From NCBI RefSeq assembly GCF_001500125.1, contig NZ_LQIV01000006.1:62001-126000 (forward strand): 64,000 bases of DNA. The letters are read 5' to 3'. Below, one piece after another: positions 9,106 to 18,913 of the stretch. This stretch comes from Mycobacterium sp. IS-1742 (GTDB taxonomy: Bacteria > Actinomycetota > Actinomycetes > Mycobacteriales > Mycobacteriaceae). The notes under the pieces are model-generated. The model made no database searches. It was not told where the DNA came from and worked only from the letters and a program-made list of their open reading frames with translations. The position numbers were made by a program, and so were the translations under genes. Numbering within the stretch: position 1 is the stretch's first letter; the number at the start of each line of letters is the position of its first letter.

Positions 9106-9993
9106 TCAGCCCGGACCGTCTCCCGCCGCGGCGAGCAACGGCACCACGATGTCGCTGATCGGCGTCGCGATGCCGAAGGCGGCCCCCTTGCGGGCGATCA
9201 CCCCGTTCCTGATGTCCCACTCCAGGGCGCGCCCGGCCTCCCGGTCGGTGAGGATCGAGGTGGTGATGTCGGGCGGCGAGGCGGCCAGCATTCCGATGAC
9301 CTCGTCCACGACCTCGTCGCCGAGGGCAGCCCCGTCGGCGCGTGCGACCGCCAGGCACTCCGCGAGGTAGGCGCGGGCGAGTGCGGCGATGTCGTCGCGG
9401 CGAAACATCCCTGCGCGGCGTCCCGTCAGCACCATCAGGCCGACCACGGCGTTGACGAGCAGCTTGTGCCACGCCGCGGTCAGGAAGTCGGGGTCGCACT
9501 CGACGCGTAGATGCGGGGTGGCGAGCGTGTCGGCCAGCCGCTGAGCCGCGCCGGTGGCGGGCAGCACCAACCGGGCGTCGGTGCGCAGGCGCACGAAGCC
9601 CTGCTCGTCGGTCTCGGCGGACATCCACACCGCGGCGGGGACCACCCTCGCGCCCGGGCAGAACCGGCCGACCCGCTCGGTCTGCTCGACGCCGTTCTGC
9701 AGCGCGCACACCACGGTGTGCTCGCCGCACAGCCGGTCCAGCCACGGCGCGGACGCCTCGTTCTGGGTGTCCTTGACCGCCAGCAGGACCACGTCGGCCG
9801 GGCCGTCGACCTGTCCGGGGTCGGTGTGCACCGGGCCCGGCACCCGGATCGGCGCGCGGTCGTCGGGCCGGACCTCCAGCCGGTCGCGGGCGGTACGACC
9901 GCACAGCAGCACCGGCCGGCCGGCCTCGTGGAGCAGGGCGGCCACCGTCGCGCCGATGGCGCCTGGGCCGACGAGGGCTATGCGGGTGGCCAT
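9106..9993 (-). CDS. 2-dehydropantoate 2-reductase family protein (ApbA/PanE)
   Basis: The 295-aa protein begins with a Rossmann motif, [21 protein letters not shown]. It has LLAVKDTQN and [10 protein letters not shown], as in NADPH-dependent ketopantoate reductases, and the C-terminal helical domain with [19 protein letters not shown] containing the conserved lysine and asparagine. The reaction would be ketopantoate to pantoate in coenzyme A synthesis, but actinobacteria often carry several paralogues, so the substrate is not certain. M. tuberculosis has a similar gene (Rv2573) beside aspS. It is divergent from aspS. Confidence 0.82.
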   Translation of the reverse strand: MATRIALVGPGAIGATVAALLHEAGRPVLLCGRTARDRLEVRPDDRAPIRVPGPVHTDPGQVDGPADVVLLAVKDTQNEASAPWLDRLCGEHTVVCALQNGVEQTERVGRFCPGARVVPAAVWMSAETDEQGFVRLRTDARLVLPATGAAQRLADTLATPHLRVECDPDFLTAAWHKLLVNAVVGLMVLTGRRAGMFRRDDIAALARAYLAECLAVARADGAALGDEVVDEVIGMLAASPPDITTSILTDREAGRALEWDIRNGVIARKGAAFGIATPISDIVVPLLAAAGDGPG

Positions 9994-10069
9994 GAGCGCC
10001 CAAAGTACGCCCGGGGCGACCCCACTAGACTGTGGCGGTTGTCCTCGTCCCCTCCCTCAGGAGTTCTCA

Positions 10070-11854
10070 GTGCTGCGCAGTCATGTCGCCGGATCGCTGC
10101 GACCCGCCGACGCCGGTCAGAACGTGACGCTCGCCGGCTGGGTGGCTCGTCGGCGCGATCACGGTGGTGTCATCTTCATCGACCTGCGTGACGCCTCCGG
10201 GGTGTCTCAGGTGGTCTTCCGGGAGGGCTTGGAAGCGGGGCAGGTGCTCGAAGCGGCCCACCGGTTGCGCGCCGAGTTCTGCGTGGCGGTCGAGGGCGTC
10301 GTGGAGGTGCGCCCGGAAGGCAACGAGAATTCCGAGATCCCGACCGGCGGCATCGAGGTGAACGCCACCTCGCTGACCGTGCTCGGGGAGAGCGCCCCGC
10401 TGCCGTTCCAGCTGGACGACGAGGCGGGTGAGGAAGCCCGGCTGAAGTACCGCTACCTCGATCTGCGCCGCGAGGGCCCCGGCAACGCGATCCGGTTGCG
10501 GTCGAAGGTGAACGCCGCCGCGCGGGAAGTGCTGGCGCGCCACGACTTCGTCGAGATCGAGACGCCGACCATGACGCGGTCGACCCCGGAGGGGGCGCGC
10601 GACTTCCTGGTGCCCGCGCGCCTGCAGCCCGGTTCGTTCTACGCGCTGCCGCAGAGCCCGCAGCTGTTCAAGCAGCTGCTCATGGTCGCGGGCATGGAGC
10701 GGTACTACCAGATCGCGCGGTGCTATCGCGACGAGGACTTCCGCGCCGACCGCCAGCCCGAGTTCACCCAGCTCGACATGGAGATGAGCTTCGTCGACGC
10801 CGACGACGTGATCGCGGTGTCGGAGGAGATCCTCAAGGCGCTGTGGGCGCTGATCGGCCACGATCTGCCCACCCCGCTGCCGCGCATCACCTACGCCGAG
10901 GCGATGCGCCGGTTCGGTTCGGACAAACCGGATCTGCGTTTCGGCCTCGAACTCGTGGAGTGCAAGGAATTCTTCGCCGACACCACGTTCCGCGTCTTCC
11001 AGGCGCCCTACGTCGGTGCGGTCGTGATGCCCGGCGGGGCGTCGCAGCCGCGCCGCACCCTCGACGGCTGGCAGGAGTGGGCCAAACAGCGCGGGGCCAA
11101 GGGACTGGCCTACGTGCTGGTCGGCGACGACGGCACGCTGGGCGGGCCAGTCGCCAAGAACCTCACCGACGCCGAACGCGACGGGCTGGCCGCCCACGTC
11201 GGCGCGAACGCGGGTGACTGCATCTTCTTCGCGGCCGGTGGCGCCAAGGCGTCGCGCGCGCTGCTCGGTGCGGCCCGCATCGAGATCGCCCGGCGCCTCG
11301 ACATGATCGACCCGAACGCGTGGGCGTTCACCTGGGTGGTCGACTGGCCGTTGTTCGAGATGGCGGAGGACGCCACCGCCGCGGGCGACGTCGCGGTCGG
11401 ATCGGGAGCGTGGACCGCGGTCCACCACGCGTTCACCGCACCGCAGCCGCAGTCGCACGACAGCTTCGACACCGACCCCGGCAGCGCATTCGCCGACGCC
11501 TACGACATCGTCTGCAACGGCAACGAGATCGGCGGCGGTTCGATCCGTATCCATCGCCGCGACCTGCAGGAGCGGGTGTTCGCGATGATGGGGATCGACC
11601 ACGACGAGGCCCAGGAGAAGTTCGGATTCCTGTTGGACGCGTTCACGTTCGGCGCTCCGCCGCACGGCGGTATAGCGTTCGGCTGGGACCGCATCACCGC
11701 GCTGCTGGCGGGGATGGACTCCATCCGCGAGGTGATCGCGTTCCCGAAGTCCGGTGGCGGCGCCGACCCGCTCACCGGTGCGCCCGCGCCGATCACCCCG
11801 CAGCAGCGCAGGGAGTCGGGCATCGACGCCAAGCCGAAGAAGGACAGCGACTAG
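10070..11854 (+). CDS. aspS: Aspartyl-tRNA synthetase
   Basis: This is a 594-aa bacterial-type class II synthetase. The start is the GTG at 10070 ([17 protein letters not shown]) behind a CAGGAG ribosome-binding site; a much longer open frame upstream is not coding. Visible parts are the N-terminal OB-fold ([21 protein letters not shown]), class II motif 2 ([21 protein letters not shown]), the inserted GAD domain, and motif 3 near the C-terminus ([16 protein letters not shown]). Mycobacterial AspRS is known to be nondiscriminating, working with GatCAB to make Asn-tRNA. The stop codon abuts the stop of the convergent FAD gene with no gap. Confidence 0.97.
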   Translation: MLRSHVAGSLRPADAGQNVTLAGWVARRRDHGGVIFIDLRDASGVSQVVFREGLEAGQVLEAAHRLRAEFCVAVEGVVEVRPEGNENSEIPTGGIEVNATSLTVLGESAPLPFQLDDEAGEEARLKYRYLDLRREGPGNAIRLRSKVNAAAREVLARHDFVEIETPTMTRSTPEGARDFLVPARLQPGSFYALPQSPQLFKQLLMVAGMERYYQIARCYRDEDFRADRQPEFTQLDMEMSFVDADDVIAVSEEILKALWALIGHDLPTPLPRITYAEAMRRFGSDKPDLRFGLELVECKEFFADTTFRVFQAPYVGAVVMPGGASQPRRTLDGWQEWAKQRGAKGLAYVLVGDDGTLGGPVAKNLTDAERDGLAAHVGANAGDCIFFAAGGAKASRALLGAARIEIARRLDMIDPNAWAFTWVVDWPLFEMAEDATAAGDVAVGSGAWTAVHHAFTAPQPQSHDSFDTDPGSAFADAYDIVCNGNEIGGGSIRIHRRDLQERVFAMMGIDHDEAQEKFGFLLDAFTFGAPPHGGIAFGWDRITALLAGMDSIREVIAFPKSGGGADPLTGAPAPITPQQRRESGIDAKPKKDSD

Positions 11855-12586
11855 TCAGCCGCCGCCGCGCACGTCGCGCTGCTCGATCAGGCTGCGGTAC
11901 AGCGTTTTCGGAGTGGCTTGCGCGGCGACGCCCGGATTCGCCGGTGCGGTCGCGTCCCGGAACGCCGAGCGAGCGCTCCGAGCGGCGGGGGAGTCCACCG
12001 GGCCGGCCGGCCGTTCGACGATCGGGACGTCAGCGGGGCGGAACCGGTCGATCGCACTGCTCCAGCGGTCGGGCGGCGGCATCGGACCCTGCGGGGCCCG
12101 TCCGCCATCGAGCCCGCCGGCGATGTCGCGGAACGGCAGACCCACTGTGCCCCAGTCGTTCTGAGGCGGCTTGATCACCTTCTGCTTCTGGGCGCCCCAC
12201 TGGCCGGCGGGATTCGCCGAGCCCCAGTAGTCTCCGGGCGGCCGGTATTCGTATTCCGGCGGCGCCGTCGGTCCGGACGACGACGACGCTTGAGCGCCCG
12301 ACGGCCCGCCGTCGGGTTCGTGGCCGCCCGACTGCTGCGGGGCGGCCTGCGCTGTCGCAGCCGCGGCCTGCTCCAGGTGCCGGCGCCAGGCCTGCAGGGA
12401 GCCGAACAGCTGCTGGGTGTAGTCGGCCGGTCCGGGTGCGGCGGGTCCGCCCGGGGCGCCCGGCGGATACGGGGAACCGACACCGGGTAACGAGGCCGCC
12501 ATGGCCGTCCACTGCTCCAGGAGTTGTCGCCACGCCTGCAGGTAGGCGAGCAGTTGCTGGTTCATGTCGAACGGCGGCGTGGTCAT
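11855..12586 (-). CDS. Possible internal in-frame start giving a free 243-aa tail protein
   Basis: Inside the FAD oxidoreductase gene, the ATG of codon 746 (MTTPPFDMNQQLLAYLQ) is preceded by AGGAGG with a 7-nt spacer, a far better ribosome-binding site than most starts in this operon. It coincides with the change from enzyme to low-complexity sequence. Two readings fit. The tail may be made both as a fusion and as a free protein, or two ancestral genes may have fused by loss of a stop codon while the old start was kept. The free product would hold the two LQAWR helices, long disordered linkers and a terminal short helix. No enzymatic motif is visible. Confidence 0.55.
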   Translation of the reverse strand: MTTPPFDMNQQLLAYLQAWRQLLEQWTAMAASLPGVGSPYPPGAPGGPAAPGPADYTQQLFGSLQAWRRHLEQAAAATAQAAPQQSGGHEPDGGPSGAQASSSSGPTAPPEYEYRPPGDYWGSANPAGQWGAQKQKVIKPPQNDWGTVGLPFRDIAGGLDGGRAPQGPMPPPDRWSSAIDRFRPADVPIVERPAGPVDSPAARSARSAFRDATAPANPGVAAQATPKTLYRSLIEQRDVRGGG

Positions 12587-14821
12587 CGGACTACCTCCTG
12601 TGGGTGGGACGAGTGCGTCGAGCGGATGGGGCAGCGACCGTTCGGAGAAGCGCGAATCGAGTACGCGCAACGCACGGGTCTCGGGGGGTTCGCGGTTCTC
12701 GATGTCGAAGACGTAGCAGTAGTCGCCGGCCGGCGTCGGCATCCGGATCGGGGTCGACTGGCCCTGGTCGAGGAACCCGTAGGGAAAGAGCCATTCGAGC
12801 GTCGTCTCGTCGCGCCGGTCGTGGCCATCCGACTCCACCCAGATGTAGTGGTCGAGGATCGCGTTGACCGCGTGCCGTCCGGATTCGCACGCCGCTTCCA
12901 TCGACGTCATCCTGGTGAACGTCTTGGCCCACGTGCCGGCGAAGACGAGCGAGTTGTTGTGCACCTGATAGCCGCCGTGGCGGGCCTGCCACACGTTGCG
13001 CTGCTCGAGGTCCTCGAACCACGCGTCCTCGGGCGGCACCCCGACGTAGGACGTGCCGTGCGGGTTCCACGGGTCGCCGCCCGGCCGGTTCTCCCAGTCG
13101 CCGATGATCGGGACGAGGTAGGGCGTTTCGTTGATCACCGGCGGGCCCGTGCCCTGCCCCGGCCCGTCGGCCATGATCAGCCCGCGGTCGAGTGCGTACC
13201 AGGCCGGTGTCGGCAGCAGCGACGTCGGCGGGCTCGCCAGATTGCCGGTCAGCGCCGTGACGATCTGGCGCCACACCTCCGCGGCGATCTCGTCGGCCGT
13301 GCAGTCGCGTGCGGCCCTGGGCCGGCCCGCCGCGTCGACGACATGCTCCGACGTGGCGTTGAAGTCGCCGATGTCGACGGACAGGACGGAGACGTGACCG
13401 TCGCGGGCCAGGGTCGGCCTGCGCTCCCACATGCCGTGCTGGTTGATCGACGACAGCGCCCATTCGCTTCCGGAGTAGTACATGTGACCGCGCAGCAGCT
13501 GGAATTCGGTGTCGAAGAAGTACTGGATCCCCCCGAGGGTCTGGAACCGGTCCCACGGCACCCGTCCCATCTCGGCCAACGCGTAGGGGTTGCGGGTACC
13601 CGTGGGGCGGGTCGCCGCGGGGTCGAGGGGACCGGTCTCCGGTGGGATCGACGTGGTGAAACCGGCCAGTTGCGAGACGGTTCCGCCGGCTGCCCCGGTC
13701 CGCAGGGGGGCGGTGATGCGCTCGGCTTCGGGGGCGTCGACGGCGACGACGACGTAGTCGGGCGTCAGCCGCGTCCCGTCGGCCAGCGTGACGCTGACCC
13801 GTGCCCTGCGGTGCGGCGGCACGCCTGGTTCGACGGGTGCGGCGTCGATCCGGTCGGCCACCGCGCGGACGAAACGCACACCGAGCGAGGTGAGATGGCG
13901 ATACCAGTGGTCGAACCACGCCTCGGTGGTCGGGCCGTTGAGCACCCCGTCGGCCTTGTTGTCGCGGCGGTCCATCCGCAACTGCAGCTGCAGGTACGTG
14001 GTGAGGTTGGTGCGGGCATCTCCCCAGTTGGAGTCGAACGCCGCGAGCACCTTGGGCATCTCCCGCAGCACCACGTCGAACTGCGGCGTGTAGGAGAACC
14101 TCGCGGCGCCGCCGGGGCGATCGCGTCCGACGAAGAAGTCGTAGGCCGAGACGTTCTGGAGTTCTTCTGCCCGCCGGCGGGGGCTGGTGACCAGATAGCG
14201 CAGCAGCCTGCCCATGAACGTCGTCACGTCGCCCTCGGTGAAACCCAGTTCTCGGAGTTGACGCACGGTGCCGAGGAATTCGGCGGGGTCGCGGGGCGCT
14301 TCACGCGGAAACACCAGCGATGGTTTGCCTTCCACGGTGGTGCCCTGGGTGACGACCCGGCGGACGTTGTCGAAGACGGTGCGGGAGGTGGGCAGGAACC
14401 GGATGTCGCCGCCGGGCAGCTCGACGCGATCGTGAACCGGGATGCGCTGGAACAGATCCCAGATGTGCAGGTAATACGCCGGGAAGAAGCGGAACCCGTG
14501 TTCACCCGCGACGGCGCGGCCGGGGTCGCGGGGCGTCCCGGGCCGGCCGGGAAAGGGCCTCAGCTCGGCGTTGCTCCCGTCGTGGGTGCCCGCGGTCGAG
14601 TACTGCGACGCCGCCAGCCCACCCAGCTTCACCGGCGGATAGCACGCCGGCGGTTCGGAGCCCAGCCCGGTGCGTTCGTCACCGCGGGGTTCGTAGACCG
14701 TGACGTCGAACCCGCGGTCGGCGAGCTCGTGCGCCGCGGTCAGCCCCGCGACGCCACCGCCGAGCACGGCGACCGTGCGGCGCCGTCGGCAGGAGGCCGG
14801 AGTGGGGATGTGACCGGTCAC
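11855..14821 (-). CDS. FAD-dependent oxidoreductase (carotenoid/squalene type) with long low-complexity C-terminal extension
   Basis: The open frame has 988 aa. Residues 17-45 form an FAD-binding Rossmann motif (VAVLGGGVAGLTAAHELAD). GEHGFRFFPAYYLHIWDLFQ follows, a pattern shared with phytoene-desaturase-like and hydroxysqualene dehydroxylase-type enzymes. The catalytic part ends near residue 730. From M746 the sequence changes to Pro/Gly/Gln/Ser-rich, with two copies of QQLxxxLQAWRxxLEQ near residues 755-770 and 803-818 and a terminal TPKTLYRSLIEQRD. M746 has its own strong ribosome-binding site (separate entry). The gene ends the operon, overlapping the SCP2-like gene by 4 bp (ATGA). Its product likely oxidises or isomerises a polyprenyl-derived lipid; the substrate is unknown. 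Confidence 0.8.
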   Translation of the reverse strand: MTGHIPTPASCRRRRTVAVLGGGVAGLTAAHELADRGFDVTVYEPRGDERTGLGSEPPACYPPVKLGGLAASQYSTAGTHDGSNAELRPFPGRPGTPRDPGRAVAGEHGFRFFPAYYLHIWDLFQRIPVHDRVELPGGDIRFLPTSRTVFDNVRRVVTQGTTVEGKPSLVFPREAPRDPAEFLGTVRQLRELGFTEGDVTTFMGRLLRYLVTSPRRRAEELQNVSAYDFFVGRDRPGGAARFSYTPQFDVVLREMPKVLAAFDSNWGDARTNLTTYLQLQLRMDRRDNKADGVLNGPTTEAWFDHWYRHLTSLGVRFVRAVADRIDAAPVEPGVPPHRRARVSVTLADGTRLTPDYVVVAVDAPEAERITAPLRTGAAGGTVSQLAGFTTSIPPETGPLDPAATRPTGTRNPYALAEMGRVPWDRFQTLGGIQYFFDTEFQLLRGHMYYSGSEWALSSINQHGMWERRPTLARDGHVSVLSVDIGDFNATSEHVVDAAGRPRAARDCTADEIAAEVWRQIVTALTGNLASPPTSLLPTPAWYALDRGLIMADGPGQGTGPPVINETPYLVPIIGDWENRPGGDPWNPHGTSYVGVPPEDAWFEDLEQRNVWQARHGGYQVHNNSLVFAGTWAKTFTRMTSMEAACESGRHAVNAILDHYIWVESDGHDRRDETTLEWLFPYGFLDQGQSTPIRMPTPAGDYCYVFDIENREPPETRALRVLDSRFSERSLPHPLDALVPPTGGSPMTTPPFDMNQQLLAYLQAWRQLLEQWTAMAASLPGVGSPYPPGAPGGPAAPGPADYTQQLFGSLQAWRRHLEQAAAATAQAAPQQSGGHEPDGGPSGAQASSSSGPTAPPEYEYRPPGDYWGSANPAGQWGAQKQKVIKPPQNDWGTVGLPFRDIAGGLDGGRAPQGPMPPPDRWSSAIDRFRPADVPIVERPAGPVDSPAARSARSAFRDATAPANPGVAAQATPKTLYRSLIEQRDVRGGG

Positions 14822-15222
14822 GATGCCCCGCTTCGCAATTCGGTCAGCAGGCCGGGTTGCGACGGCGCCCGCACCGCGGCGTGCACGTAGGCCAGCAGGG
14901 TGTCGTGCGCGCGCAGGACGTCTTCGAGTGCACCTCGGACGTGGACGGCGCCGGACTCGACGGCTTCGTCGAGTCCGGTTCGCGCGTCGATGATATCGAG
15001 GATGGCCGTCCGCGACGTGTTCACCCGCGCACCCGGTTGGGGCGCCGGGCCGTCGGACACCTCGAGGCGGCGCCCGCCGCGCATCGTGAACACGTCCCCG
15101 TCGACATCGAGTTCGACGACCAGCCGGCCGAGCCGGTCGAGCAGCAGCCGGTAGCTGTCGGGCACCTCGTCGGCGAGATGGTCGACGGAGCGGCGCAGCA
15201 GGGACGAGATCCGTTCAGCCAT
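14818..15222 (-). CDS. SCP2-like sterol/lipid carrier domain protein
   Basis: This 134-aa protein starts MAERISSLLRRSVDHLADEV. The order of strands and helices, with RLVVELDVDGDVFTMRGGR, VNTSRTAILDIIDARTGLDEA and VRGALEDVLRAHDTLLAYVH, is that of SCP2-type lipid-binding domains. It overlaps the CrtC-like gene by 8 bp and the FAD gene by 4 bp, so it is translated as part of the operon. A role in holding a hydrophobic intermediate is plausible but inferred from the fold pattern only. Confidence 0.65.
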   Translation of the reverse strand: MAERISSLLRRSVDHLADEVPDSYRLLLDRLGRLVVELDVDGDVFTMRGGRRLEVSDGPAPQPGARVNTSRTAILDIIDARTGLDEAVESGAVHVRGALEDVLRAHDTLLAYVHAAVRAPSQPGLLTELRSGAS

Positions 15223-16237
15223 GGAGGAACTCGAATACACCGGCGCCGACGACGTCGAAGTCCGCACCCGCGACCGATCCGGTCACGTGGGCGGTGCCGC
15301 TCGTCTCACACAGGACGGTCGCACCGTCGAGGCGGACCTCGCTCGGTTGCGCCAGCCGGACGAAGGAGTGCGGGCGGAACTCGGCGTGGACGCTGTCACC
15401 GGCCCGGTGCGCGGTGATCTCGACGCGTTCCGGCACCCCGGGCGTCCGCCCGTCGAGGAGCAACCGCAGGGCAGGCGGCAGGGTGCAGTCGGGGCCGCGG
15501 TCGAGGACGCCGTGGTGGTGCGCGCTGACCGCGGCGTGCCGGAAGATCGCCGCCGGTTCGTCGCGGTGCCAGACGTACAGCGCCTGCGACAGGCAGCGCA
15601 GCCGCGCCCGGTCGGTCATCTGCAGGAAGACGAACGACCACGGATCATCGGCGTCCGTCGGCAGGAGTGTGCCCCACGTCCAGCCGAAGTCGCCTCCCCA
15701 GCGGAACCGGCCCCAGTTGTGGTCGTGGTAGGCCGGCGCGGCGACGACGCGGTGGTCCCGGTCGCCCACCCGCAGCCATCCGTCGGCGCGCAGCCGCGGC
15801 ACGAACAACCAACACATCGTGCCGTCGCCCACCGGCTGGTTGTTGACGACGAACGGCCTGCTGACCGACGTCAGACGCAGTTCGCCGTGCAGACCGTGCG
15901 CGGGCAGGTCGATGGTCACGTCGTAACCGTCGGGCCGCACCGTGAGGCGGTTCCCGCCGATCGAGAGGCTGCCGAGGTCGGACGAGACGTCGAGGTCGGA
16001 GGCGTCGAATTGTTCGACGGCGCCGCTCCACCGGCGGTCGTGGGCGATGACGATCACCCGCGGCGCCAGATGTGCGCCCCTCGTCCGCGACGTCTGGTCG
16101 GTGAGGCTGAAGTTGACCAACAGCCGCAGGTCCGGACTGTGGACGACGAAGTGATGCCATTCCTTGAACCCCTCTGGGCGCGCGGCGGCGTGCACGGGGG
16201 TGCGAAGGAAGTCGCTGACGGTGAGCGCGGCGGTCAT
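15215..16237 (-). CDS. CrtC/AttH-like lipocalin-domain protein (putative hydratase)
   Basis: The 340-aa protein starts MTAALTVSDFLRTPVHAAAR. Features shared with the CrtC (carotenoid 1,2-hydratase) and AttH families are EWHHFVVHSPDLRLLVNFSL near the N-terminus, PFVVNNQPVGDGTMCWLFVP in the middle and AYHDHNWGRFRWGGDFGW at about residues 167-184; the DHNWG motif is typical. The C-terminal part is a second beta-rich domain. CrtC-type enzymes add water to, or cyclise, terminal isoprene double bonds, which suits the neighbouring polyprenyl synthase and FAD oxidoreductase. It overlaps both neighbouring genes in the operon (ATGA upstream, 8 bp downstream). Confidence 0.68.
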   Translation of the reverse strand: MTAALTVSDFLRTPVHAAARPEGFKEWHHFVVHSPDLRLLVNFSLTDQTSRTRGAHLAPRVIVIAHDRRWSGAVEQFDASDLDVSSDLGSLSIGGNRLTVRPDGYDVTIDLPAHGLHGELRLTSVSRPFVVNNQPVGDGTMCWLFVPRLRADGWLRVGDRDHRVVAAPAYHDHNWGRFRWGGDFGWTWGTLLPTDADDPWSFVFLQMTDRARLRCLSQALYVWHRDEPAAIFRHAAVSAHHHGVLDRGPDCTLPPALRLLLDGRTPGVPERVEITAHRAGDSVHAEFRPHSFVRLAQPSEVRLDGATVLCETSGTAHVTGSVAGADFDVVGAGVFEFLHG

Positions 16238-16497
16238 CGCAACCACCGGATCTCCGCCGGGGTGTGCGGCGCAACCCCCGCGGGTGCGATCGCGGGCGCG
16301 GCGAGGTGTTCGATACCGCGCCCCAGGCTCGCCAGCCCGAGCAGACCGTAGACGAAGTCGTCCGCCGCGGAGCTGGTTCGGGCAGGGGGCCCCTCGGCCA
16401 GTGCGCTGACGACGTGTGCGGCGCCGGCCAGGCCCATCAGGTAGCCGATGAAGCTGCTCTGCTCTGCCAGCGCCTGGCGTGGGTCGGTGAGGGTCAT
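16234..16497 (-). CDS. Small hydrophobic protein of unknown function (87 aa)
   Basis: The sequence begins MTLTDPRQALAEQSSFIGYL. Two apolar helices, SFIGYLMGLAGAAHVVSALA (about residues 15-34) and FVYGLLGLASLGRGIEHLAA (about 48-67), are separated by a polar linker. They may be short membrane segments or a helical hairpin. No family is recognised. Start and stop both overlap the neighbours by 4 bp (ATGA), which strongly supports that it is a real, coupled gene. The position between the polyprenyl synthase group and the CrtC-like gene suggests a structural or accessory role. Confidence 0.65.
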   Translation of the reverse strand: MTLTDPRQALAEQSSFIGYLMGLAGAAHVVSALAEGPPARTSSAADDFVYGLLGLASLGRGIEHLAAPAIAPAGVAPHTPAEIRWLR

Positions 16498-16948
16498 GCG
16501 AATCCCTCCGGGCGCAGGCGGGCCAGGAGCGCATCGTCGAGGCCGTGCCCGATGACCGCGTCGGCGAGCAGGTCGGTCCACGCGTCCGGTACGCCGTCGG
16601 CGCCGGCCGGTCCGTCGAGGACGTTGAGACTGACCGTCTCCCAGATGCGGCGGAGGTTCTCGACCCCTTCGGAGGCGACGAGCCCGTCGCGCAGCCGCGC
16701 TCCGGCCGGGGTGTCCGCGTAGCGCCGGCCCTCCGCGACGAGCAGCCGATGCACCTCGCGGGCGGCCGCCGGGTTGCCGAGAACCGCGCGGCGCGCTCCG
16801 AGGAGGAGGTCGAACACCGCACGGGCGGGTTCGTCGGCGTCGTCGGGAGGCGCGGGTTGCAGTACGGGCGTGCTCTTCTCGACGAGATCGAGGGTGAGGG
16901 TCCGGATCCGTTCGAGTTCGGCGAGCAGCTGGACCAGGGTCTCGGGGG

Positions 16949-16952
<4 letters not shown>
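16494..16952 (-). CDS. Helical protein of unknown function (152 aa)
   Basis: The sequence starts MTPETLVQLLAELERIRTLT and is predicted to be almost all alpha-helical, with segments VFDLLLGARRAVLGNPAAAR, EVHRLLVAEGRRYADTPAGA and LRRIWETVSLNVLDG. No catalytic motif or family was recognised. It overlaps the polyprenyl synthase gene by 4 bp at its start and the 87-aa gene by 4 bp at its end. It may be a subunit or adaptor of the prenyl synthase or of the shell-like protein; this is inference from position alone. Confidence 0.7.
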
Positions 16953-18108
<1,156 letters not shown>

Positions 18109-18112
<4 letters not shown>

Positions 18113-18891
18113 GGCTTCTCGTGGAGCGCGACGACGCCGGCGTTGTCGGTGACCCGGGTGGCGAACGAGACCCGCACCACGGCCTCGATCTCGGCGGCCG
18201 CCTTCGCGCCGACGACTTCGAGGCTCGGCATCACCCGGACCGCGAGATCCACGGGCTCCTCACCGCACGACGCCTCTGCGGCGGCACCGTGCGCGATGCG
18301 CTGCCGCCGGCCGAGCAGGACCATCGCGGCTCTGTCCGCCACCAGGTTCAGTTGACTGCACCGGTGCAGCGAGTTGACGTTGGCGGCGGCCAGGACCAGA
18401 TCCGTCACCGGGTAGCTGCCGCTGAAGGCGCTGAGATCCTGATACCCCTTGGTGTTGATCAGCAGGCACGACGGGGCCCGGAAGCCGCCGTCCTCGAGTT
18501 TCGCTCGCGCGGCGATCAGCGCCTTCATGATGTTCTGCGGGTCGGTCCCGGCGAGTTCGAGGTCGTCGACCGGATTGGTGAGCAGTGCGGCGATGACTAC
18601 GGTGTCGACCTCGGTGGCGAGCGCGGTGGCGGCGGCCACCGCTGTGGTGATCATGGAGTCCGGTGTCGGGGCGGCGATCTGGGCCAGCGCGAGGTCAGCC
18701 GGCTTTGCGCGGTCGGTGAACCCCACCGACGTGGGAGAACCCGGCGGGTTCACCGTGTCGCTGCGCACCCTCGTGGCGCCGGGATCGCCGACGTCCCAGT
18801 GCGGGATCGCCTGCCAGGCCACGCAGGTCTGTTCGAAGGTCCGCTGAATTGCGGTGTCCGCCAGGGCCAACCGATCGGCGCTCACATGCAT
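18109..18891 (-). CDS. Encapsulin-like (HK97-fold) shell protein candidate
   Basis: The protein has 260 aa, the size of family 1 encapsulins. By eye, elements run in the same order as in the Thermotoga maritima encapsulin. A helix ending TEVDTVVIAALL corresponds to the region before FEDEVIFRG. DPQNIMKALIAARAKLEDGG followed by APSCLLINTKGYQDL corresponds to the spine helix and GPYTLVINTDRW. Then comes PVTDLVLAAANVNSLHRCSQ, and a final beta region (VDLAVRVMPSLEVVGAKAAA, then VVRVSFATRVTDNAGVVAL) corresponds to the terminal strands ending NPEALILL. No protease, portal or other phage gene is near, and no cyclic-nucleotide-binding insertion is seen. The ATG has a GAGGGGG ribosome-binding site 8 nt upstream. 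A more distant capsid relative or convergent pattern is possible. Confidence 0.55.
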
Positions 18892-18913
18892 GTGCGTTTC
18901 CCCCTCTTCGTTC

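Noticed and set aside
12524..14890. 788-codon open frame on the plus strand opposite the FAD oxidoreductase
   Set aside because: It is the antisense reflection of a high-GC gene; it has no family motif or ribosome-binding site, and the minus-strand frame carries clear FAD motifs.
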